A stretch of DNA of 10,595 nt from Campylobacterales bacterium (GTDB taxonomy: Bacteria > Campylobacterota > Campylobacteria > Campylobacterales > QNZT01): NCBI GenBank assembly GCA_027081495.1, contig JALWKJ010000213.1, positions 1 to 10,595 of the forward strand, in the 5' to 3' direction. Position numbers and translations under genes: made by a program. The notes below the pieces were generated by a model, which saw nothing but the letters and a program-made list of their open reading frames with translations, was not told where the DNA came from and made no database searches. Shown in pieces: positions 6,176 to 10,595 of this stretch (within the stretch, counting starts at the first letter, position 1; the number at the start of each line of letters is the position of its first letter).

Positions 6176-7117
6176 ATGAAAATCGTTATTTTAGACAAAG
6201 ATACGCTCGGAGATGAAATCGATATAAAACCGATAGAGAGATTTGGAGATACCGTCTCTTATCCCTACACAAAAAAAGATCAAACCCTTTTGAGAACAAA
6301 AGATGCGGATATAATCATAACAAATAAAGTAGTCATAGATAAAGAGATCATGAAAAAAAGCGATATAAAACTCATATGCGTCGCCGCAACGGGCATGAAC
6401 AATATAGATTTACAATACGCAAAAGAGAAAGGCATAGTCGTAAAAAATGTCGCCGGATATTCAACGCCTTCGGTCGTCCAGACCACCTTTGCGATGGCGC
6501 TTTATCTCATAGGAAAAATCGGTTACCTCGATCGATATACAAAAAGTGAAACGGGATGGGTGCAAAGTCCTATATTTACCCATCTAAAAAATCCGTTTTT
6601 CGAGATAGCGGGGAAAACCTGGGGTATCATCGGACTTGGAACGATAGGAAAAGAGGTGGCTAAAGTGGCAAACGCATTTGGCGCAAATATTGTCTATTAC
6701 TCCACAAGCGGACGCAACCGTAACGACAAATTTCAAAGGCTCTCTTTAAAAAATCTTCTTTTAAATTCGGATATCGTCTCCATACACGCGCCTTTAAACG
6801 AACAAACGAAAGATCTTATCAATAAAGAAAACCTAAAATATCTCAAACAAAACGCAATCTTGCTAAATTTGGGAAGAGGTGGTATAATCAACGAAAAAGA
6901 TCTTGCCGATTTTTTAGATAAAAGCGAGATTCAAGCGGGACTCGATGTATCAGAACATGAGCCGATAAAAGAAACAAGTCCTCTAAGATCGGTAAAAAAC
7001 GGCGAGCGACTTCTCTTAACTCCCCATATAGCTTGGGCAAGCAGAGAGTCCAGAGAGAGACTGGTTGAAGGAATTTGCAAAAATATAAAAGATTTTATAG
7101 AAGGAGATAAGTCATGA
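6176..7117 (+). CDS. D-2-hydroxyacid dehydrogenase (hydroxypyruvate/glyoxylate reductase-like)
   Basis: A 313-residue cytoplasmic NAD(P)-dependent enzyme that interconverts 2-oxoacids and D-2-hydroxyacids. The Rossmann motif is G153-L-G155-T-I-G158. The catalytic set is intact: Arg234 in N-L-G-R-G-G, Glu262 in S-E-H-E-P, and His284 in T-P-H-I-A-W. After the second Rossmann strand (I-V-Y-Y, 171-174) the chain reads S-T-S-G-R-N-R, with no acidic residue where NAD-specific members carry Asp. This favours NADP(H), an inference from family knowledge. Substrate cannot be fixed; hydroxypyruvate or glyoxylate reduction is most likely from overall similarity to HprA/GhrA-type enzymes. AGAGGA (6163-6168) stands 7 bases before the ATG. 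The gene ends in a 4-base ATGA overlap with the lipoprotein gene and heads a probable five-gene operon that also carries a succinate/fumarate-type enzyme. Confidence 0.9.
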   Translation: MKIVILDKDTLGDEIDIKPIERFGDTVSYPYTKKDQTLLRTKDADIIITNKVVIDKEIMKKSDIKLICVAATGMNNIDLQYAKEKGIVVKNVAGYSTPSVVQTTFAMALYLIGKIGYLDRYTKSETGWVQSPIFTHLKNPFFEIAGKTWGIIGLGTIGKEVAKVANAFGANIVYYSTSGRNRNDKFQRLSLKNLLLNSDIVSIHAPLNEQTKDLINKENLKYLKQNAILLNLGRGGIINEKDLADFLDKSEIQAGLDVSEHEPIKETSPLRSVKNGERLLLTPHIAWASRESRERLVEGICKNIKDFIEGDKS

Positions 7118-7557
7118 AAAAAATCGTATCAAATATCATTGTCGCATTGACACTAGGACTTTTTTTCATCGGTTGTGCCGACAAAGCGCTTCCTCAAAGC
7201 CGTATAGGCTCTATAAGCGAGTCGTTTAACGGCGTAGTCAAAATGGTCGAACCGGTCAAAGTCAAAGGAGACGGTACATGGACTTCTATGCTTGGAATGG
7301 TGGCAGGGGGAGTGCTCGGTCATCAAATCGGCGGAGGCAGCGGTAAAGATTTAGCGACTATGGGAGGAGTTATGGCGGGTGCGGTAGCGGGCGCCGAGGC
7401 GGATGTAAGAGACGCGCAGAGAATCACCATAGAGTTTGAAAGCGGAAAAACCATAACGACAATCATTCCGATCGACGCGAATAATCCCAACCGTTATAAA
7501 GTAGGAGATAGAGTAACCGTTTATATAACAAACGGAAAAGTAACGGAAATCAGATAG
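7114..7557 (+). CDS. Glycine-zipper 2TM outer-membrane lipoprotein (SlyB/Pcp-like)
   Basis: A 147-residue lipoprotein. The signal peptide (K2-K3, hydrophobic 8-19) ends in the lipobox F-I-G-C21. Residues of about 59-93 form a glycine-zipper double hairpin (G61, G65, G66, G69, G73-75, then G84, G85, G89, G93) typical of the Rick_17kDa/SlyB family. These proteins sit in the outer membrane and support envelope integrity. A C-terminal beta region (103-147) contains a K-V-G-D-R-V-T-V-Y strand, resembling the usual family end. AAGGAG at 7101-7106 lies 7 bases before the ATG, a strong ribosome-binding site. The 4-base overlap with the dehydrogenase and the 22-base gap to the flavoprotein ATG argue for one transcript. 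A functional link to the metabolic neighbours is not evident. Confidence 0.9.
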   Translation: MKKIVSNIIVALTLGLFFIGCADKALPQSRIGSISESFNGVVKMVEPVKVKGDGTWTSMLGMVAGGVLGHQIGGGSGKDLATMGGVMAGAVAGAEADVRDAQRITIEFESGKTITTIIPIDANNPNRYKVGDRVTVYITNGKVTEIR

Positions 7558-7579
7558 ACTCGTAAATTTAAGGAAATTG

Positions 7580-9190
7580 ATGACATACGATATACTCATA
7601 GTTGGAGGAGGGGGCGCGGCTTTGAGCGCGGCTTTGAGCGCAAAAGAAGAAAATGCCGATGTCATAGTCGCAAGCGAAGGCTATCCGACAAGATCTCAAA
7701 CGGCTATGGCTCAAGGAGGTATAAACGCCGTTTTAAACGATACAAAAGAGGACAGCAGCGCCTTACACGCAAAAGACACTCTTAAAGCTTCGGCAAAAAT
7801 AGCAAAAAAAGATATGGTCAACCTTCTTTGCAAAGATGCAAAAAAGTCGATTTTATGGCTTCAAAGCATAGGTGTTCCTTTTAGCAGAACAAAAGAGGGA
7901 GGTATAGCCCAAAGAAGGCTTGGCGGAGCATCCGCAAAAAGAGCCTGCTATTCTCAAGATTATACCGGACTTAAGATTTTACATACTCTTTACGATCAAT
8001 GTCTAAAATCGAATATCGAGTTTTTAAACGAGAGATTTCTTCTTAATTTTTGCGTAGAAGAAAATAAAATATACGGCGCTACTTTTTACAACCTAAGAGA
8101 GGGTGAGGTCGAGTTTATAAAGGCAAAAAGCGTCATCGCCGCTACCGGCGGTTATAGCGGAATTTATTACGGATTTACAACAAATACGAACCAATCGACC
8201 GGAGACGGAATTGCCGCCGCCTTTAGAGCCGGAGCGAAAATATCGAATATGGAATTTATTCAGTTTCACCCCACCGCTTTGAAAAATTCCGGCATACTCA
8301 TATCCGAAAGCGCTAGAGGAGCGGGAGGAAAACTGATCGATAAAAACGGAAAAAGATTTATAGACGAGCTAAAACCAAGAGACGAAGTAAGTCGTAAAAT
8401 ATGGGAAAAAATCAAAAGCGAAGAAGAAATATATCTCGATATACGCCATCTTGGCGAAGAGTATATAAATGAAAACATTCCTCAAGAGAGAAAACTTTGC
8501 AAAACATACGCTAATATAGATCCCGTTTTTGATCTCATACCTATCTCACCGGTAGCGCACTATACTATGGGCGGCATACAAGTCGATAAGAACATGATGA
8601 GCACGATAGAAGGACTTTTTGCGATAGGAGAGTGTTCAAACGCTGGGGTTCATGGAGCAAACCGTCTTGGAGGAAACTCTCTTCTTGAGATAATCTCCTT
8701 TGGAAAAATCGGGGCGAAAAACGCCGCTTTATTTGCAAAAAAACACAAAAAAACCGTTGACGGCGAAAGTTTTTTAAAAAAAGATGAAAATTATATAGCC
8801 GAAATTTATCACTATACAAACGAGATAAATTTTTACGACAAAAGAGAACTTCTAGGAGAACTATTTTATAAAAAATGCGGGATCATAAGAGAAAAAAGCG
8901 ATTTAATGTCGGCTCTTTTAAAGCTTCATGACATGCAAAAAGATTTAAAAAAAATGGGTATATTTGATAAAAGCTGTACATATAACACAAATTTGATAGA
9001 GTTTATAAAATTTAGCAATACTCTTGAACTTGCGGAAGCAGTGCTTATATGCGCAATAAACAGAGAAGAGAGCAGAGGAGCGCATTTTAGATCCGATTTT
9101 TCTCAAACCGATGAAAAGTATCAAAAAGAGAGTATAGTCTGGAGAGAAAACAAAAAGCTACACAGCGATTTTATAAGGATAGAGTCTTGA
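7580..9190 (+). CDS. sdhA: Succinate dehydrogenase/fumarate reductase flavoprotein subunit, variant without covalent-FAD His
   Basis: A 536-residue FAD protein of the SdhA/FrdA family, interconverting succinate and fumarate. The dinucleotide motif is V8-G-G-G-G-A-A. The dicarboxylate-site residues are present: His230 in Q-F-H-P-T, Glu243 in S-E-S-A-R, Arg267 in P-R-D-E-V, His327 in V-A-H-Y-T-M-G-G and Arg362 in G-A-N-R-L-G-G. The C-terminal E-E-S-R-G-A-H-F-R block is also family-typical. The segment that normally reads R-S-H-T, where His binds FAD covalently, here reads R38-S-Q40-T, so FAD is probably non-covalent. At 536 residues it is shorter than classical SdhA (about 590). ATG at 7580 is preferred over TTG at 7577: AAGGA (7570-7574) is 5 bases from the former but only 2 from the latter. 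It overlaps the iron-sulfur gene by 4 bases (TTGA). L-aspartate oxidase was considered and disfavoured because of that partner. Direction in vivo is unknown. Confidence 0.88.
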   Translation: MTYDILIVGGGGAALSAALSAKEENADVIVASEGYPTRSQTAMAQGGINAVLNDTKEDSSALHAKDTLKASAKIAKKDMVNLLCKDAKKSILWLQSIGVPFSRTKEGGIAQRRLGGASAKRACYSQDYTGLKILHTLYDQCLKSNIEFLNERFLLNFCVEENKIYGATFYNLREGEVEFIKAKSVIAATGGYSGIYYGFTTNTNQSTGDGIAAAFRAGAKISNMEFIQFHPTALKNSGILISESARGAGGKLIDKNGKRFIDELKPRDEVSRKIWEKIKSEEEIYLDIRHLGEEYINENIPQERKLCKTYANIDPVFDLIPISPVAHYTMGGIQVDKNMMSTIEGLFAIGECSNAGVHGANRLGGNSLLEIISFGKIGAKNAALFAKKHKKTVDGESFLKKDENYIAEIYHYTNEINFYDKRELLGELFYKKCGIIREKSDLMSALLKLHDMQKDLKKMGIFDKSCTYNTNLIEFIKFSNTLELAEAVLICAINREESRGAHFRSDFSQTDEKYQKESIVWRENKKLHSDFIRIES

Positions 9191-9912
9191 AACTGACCAT
9201 ACAAAGATTTTGTAAACATAGAAAACCTCTTAAATCGATAAAAGCCGACTATGAGGTGCCTGAGAACTCAAAAACACTACTTGAAGCCTTGACATATATA
9301 AAAACCAAAATAGACGGTTCGTTGACATTTAACAGCGGTTGCAGAAGCGGAGTATGCGGAAGCTGTGCTGTCAGGGTAAACGGGAAAGAACAACTTTGTT
9401 GTAGTTATACTCCAAAAGAAGATGATATCATCGAGCCTCTTTCAAAAACCGGTACAATAAAAGATCTCGTAGTAGATAATAATATTTTGCAAAACACCCT
9501 AAAAAGAGTAAAAAGCTGGCTTGATAAACCCTCGCCTATAACAAAAATGAGTATCGAAGATGAAAAACGCATAGAGAAACAAACAGACTGCATACTCTGC
9601 GCAAGTTGTTATAGCGTTTGTCCGGTTCTTGAAATCGATAGCGAATTTCTCGGTCCCTTTGCGCTAAGCAGAGCATACAGATATATAAACGATATAAGAT
9701 GCGAAGAGAAAAAAAGCAAAATCGACGCTTTGCAAATAAAAGGGATTTGGGACTGCACTCTATGTGGAGAATGCACCCTTGTATGCCCGCAGGGAATTGA
9801 TCCTAAAAATGATATAATGTTACTTCAAAGTAAAAGTGTGCAATTGGGCTACGATAATCCGAATCTATCAAATACGGATAATCTATTTGGCGGATTTAAT
9901 CCCGATTTCTAA
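9187..9912 (+). CDS. sdhB: Succinate dehydrogenase/fumarate reductase iron-sulfur subunit with two predicted [4Fe-4S] clusters
   Basis: A 241-residue electron-transfer subunit for the preceding flavoprotein. The N-terminal plant-ferredoxin-like domain holds a [2Fe-2S] site with Cys52, Cys57, Cys60 and Cys72. The C-terminal helical domain has Cys135/138/141/145-Pro and Cys190/193/196/200-Pro. In classical SdhB the last motif lacks the second Cys (Ile209 in E. coli) and a [3Fe-4S] forms. Here Cys193 fills it, so two [4Fe-4S] clusters are predicted, as in non-classical archaeal-type enzymes. The start is TTG at 9187, overlapping the flavoprotein TGA. AAGGA at 9175-9179 is 7 bases upstream, and K-L-T-I-Q-R-F matches the family N-terminus. 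No cytochrome b or Cys-rich CCG-type anchor gene follows; the next gene is yajQ. Fumarate reductase (frdB) naming is equally possible. Confidence 0.9.
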   Translation: MKLTIQRFCKHRKPLKSIKADYEVPENSKTLLEALTYIKTKIDGSLTFNSGCRSGVCGSCAVRVNGKEQLCCSYTPKEDDIIEPLSKTGTIKDLVVDNNILQNTLKRVKSWLDKPSPITKMSIEDEKRIEKQTDCILCASCYSVCPVLEIDSEFLGPFALSRAYRYINDIRCEEKKSKIDALQIKGIWDCTLCGECTLVCPQGIDPKNDIMLLQSKSVQLGYDNPNLSNTDNLFGGFNPDF

Positions 9913-9927
9913 AACAAAGGAATAAAG

Positions 9928-10425
9928 ATGGCAAAAGAGCATAGTTTCGATATAACGGCGGAATTTGACAAACAAGAGATGAAAAACGCTATAGATCAAG
10001 CAAGAAGAGAGATAACAAATAGATACGATTTTAAGGGAATAACCGCAGAAATAGAGTATAACGAAAAAGCAAAAACCATAACCCTTACAAGCTCAAGCGA
10101 TAATAAAGTAGAAGCTATGAAAGATATAGTCATATCAAAAATCATAAAAAGAGGCATCTCCTCTAAAGCCGTCGTTGAACACTCAAGAGAACAGGCGGGA
10201 GGAAACAACATAAAACTCGTTCTAACCGTAAAAGATGTTATTTCAAGCGATGAAGCAAAAAAGATAGTAAAAGAGATAAAATCCCTAAAATTAAAAGTAC
10301 AGGCGCAAATAAGAGGAGATGAAATACGAGTAACAGGAAAATCTATAAACGATCTTCAATCTTGCATAAGAGCCATAAAAGAGAAAGATCTCGAAATTCC
10401 TCTGAATTTTACAAACTTAAAATAA
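9928..10425 (+). CDS. yajQ: YajQ-family nucleotide-binding protein
   Basis: A 165-residue cytoplasmic protein matching YajQ in length and blocks: M-A-K-E-H-S-F-D-I at the start, E-I-T-N-R-Y-D-F-K-G near 28-37, K-I-I-K-R-G-I near 70-76, the central K-L-V-L-T-V-K-D-V-I, V-Q-A-Q-I-R-G-D-E-I-R-V-T-G-K near 123-137, and L-E-I-P-L-N-F-T-N near the end. YajQ folds as two ferredoxin-like domains. Members have been reported to bind c-di-GMP (Xanthomonas) or other nucleotides and RNA elsewhere, so the ligand here is open. AAGGA (9917-9921) sits 6 bases before the ATG, and the gap to the iron-sulfur gene is 15 bases, making it the likely last gene of the operon begun at 6176. A terminator-like hairpin follows at 10480. 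Confidence 0.96.
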   Translation: MAKEHSFDITAEFDKQEMKNAIDQARREITNRYDFKGITAEIEYNEKAKTITLTSSSDNKVEAMKDIVISKIIKRGISSKAVVEHSREQAGGNNIKLVLTVKDVISSDEAKKIVKEIKSLKLKVQAQIRGDEIRVTGKSINDLQSCIRAIKEKDLEIPLNFTNLK

Positions 10426-10429
10426 ACAT

Positions 10430-10531
10430 ATGAGATTTATTCCGCAAGACAGACTGCCGATAGAAAATGTACCGAAAATAAAAAGCAAAAAATGTAGATT
10501 TTTCGCTTTTTCTGTACTAGCCAATACTTAA
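10430..10531 (+). CDS. Doubtful 33-codon ORF after yajQ, possibly the 5' relic of a truncated gene
   Basis: ATG at 10430 opens 33 codons beginning M-R-F-I-P-Q-D-R-L-P-I-E-N-V-P-K and ending in TAA at 10529-10531. The first 18 residues look protein-like in composition. There is no Shine-Dalgarno in the AT-rich leader, however, and the frame runs straight through a terminator-like hairpin. It may be chance, or the start of a gene whose remainder was displaced by whatever element lies to the right. Not recognised as any family. Confidence 0.2.
   Translation: MRFIPQDRLPIENVPKIKSKKCRFFAFSVLANT
10480..10511 (+). terminator. Intrinsic terminator-like hairpin after yajQ
   Basis: AAAAAGC (10480-10486) pairs with GCTTTTT (10505-10511). 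Inside, after one A-C mismatch, AAAAAT (10488-10493) pairs with ATTTTT (10498-10503), leaving a GTAG loop. The 3' T-run is part of the stem and the 5' side carries the matching A-run, the usual look of a bidirectional terminator. GC content of the stem is low, so efficiency is uncertain. It lies 55 bases after the yajQ stop and would end the 6176-10425 operon. Confidence 0.6.
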
Positions 10532-10585
10532 TCTGACACTCTACAATTTCTCCTGAAATTTAGTGTCAGATGGCTAGGAAGCCAT
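10517..10585. repeat. Nested inverted repeats at the right edge, possible mobile-element end
   Basis: ATCTGACACT (10531-10540) and AGTGTCAGAT (10562-10571) are perfect inverted repeats. Inside, the CAATTTC/GAAATTT segments extend the pairing imperfectly. Outside, CTAGCC (10517-10522) pairs with GGCTAG (10572-10577). A competing hairpin, ATGGCT (10570-10575) with AGCCAT (10580-10585), shares bases with these. No coding sequence is visible from here to the end. Such compact structure after a terminator suggests the end of an insertion sequence or another repeated element, but no transposase is in view. Confidence 0.45.
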
Positions 10586-10595
10586 CGCCTCAGAC

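Noticed and set aside
7577..7579. TTG at 7577 as the flavoprotein start
   Set aside because: Only 2 bases separate it from the ribosome-binding site; the adjacent ATG at 7580 is correctly spaced.
7580..9190. L-aspartate oxidase (NadB), suggested by non-covalent FAD and a length near 540
   Set aside because: The gene overlaps an SdhB-type iron-sulfur gene, and the C-terminal E-S-R-G-A-H-F-R block plus the Q-R-R-L-G-G region fit SdhA/FrdA better.
1..10425. A c-di-GMP module formed by the EAL protein and YajQ
   Set aside because: They are more than 9 kb apart in separate operons, and the YajQ ligand is uncertain, so co-occurrence is weak evidence.
1..10595. CRISPR arrays, tRNA, rRNA or riboswitch structures
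   Set aside because: No regularly spaced repeats, cloverleaf or recognised aptamer pattern was seen on reading either strand; no search tool was run.

Overview
The window reads as AT-rich chromosomal DNA of a campylobacterotal (epsilonproteobacterial) bacterium, in the range of Sulfurimonas or Sulfurovum. This is an inference from protein style, from CcoG (which implies a cbb3-type oxidase and microaerobic respiration) and from an unusual succinate dehydrogenase/fumarate reductase pair; no rRNA or other taxonomic marker is present. Genes are tightly packed, with several 1-4 base stop/start overlaps and two TTG starts.

Left part (1-3045, + strand). The 3' part of an EAL-domain c-di-GMP phosphodiesterase gene enters from the left edge. 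A near-consensus sigma70 promoter, with a 9-bp inverted repeat around its -35, then drives a two-gene operon: a resolvase-fold protein with a C-terminal helix-turn-helix that has lost the catalytic serine and key arginines, and ccoG, the copper-handling assembly factor of cbb3 oxidase. The resolvase-like gene ends in TGATG, overlapping the ccoG start.

Middle (3046-6175). A 128-base convergent gap holds a hairpin, a small Shine-Dalgarno-preceded micro-ORF, and one arm of a 13-bp inverted repeat. Two minus-strand genes follow, joined by an ATGA overlap: a secreted lipoprotein with a carbohydrate-binding-like module plus a TIM-barrel glycosidase-like domain (TTG start), and a radical SAM protein related to spore photoproduct lyase. 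This pairing is unexpected and has no obvious explanation. A 60-base AT-rich region with a palindrome separates them from the divergent right-hand operon.

Right part (6176-10425, + strand). A likely single operon encodes a D-2-hydroxyacid dehydrogenase, a glycine-zipper lipoprotein, a succinate dehydrogenase/fumarate reductase flavoprotein, its iron-sulfur subunit, and the nucleotide-binding protein YajQ. The flavoprotein keeps the dicarboxylate-site residues but has Gln where covalent-FAD family members have His. The iron-sulfur subunit has Cys in all four positions of its last motif. No membrane anchor gene is adjacent. The pair therefore looks like a non-classical, possibly soluble or distantly partnered, fumarate/succinate enzyme.

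Right edge (10426-10595). This holds an intrinsic-terminator-like hairpin, a dubious 33-codon ORF, and a nest of inverted repeats that may be the end of a mobile or repeated element. The most interesting points are the catalytically dead resolvase fold upstream of ccoG, the lipoprotein/radical-SAM pair, and the variant SdhA/SdhB.
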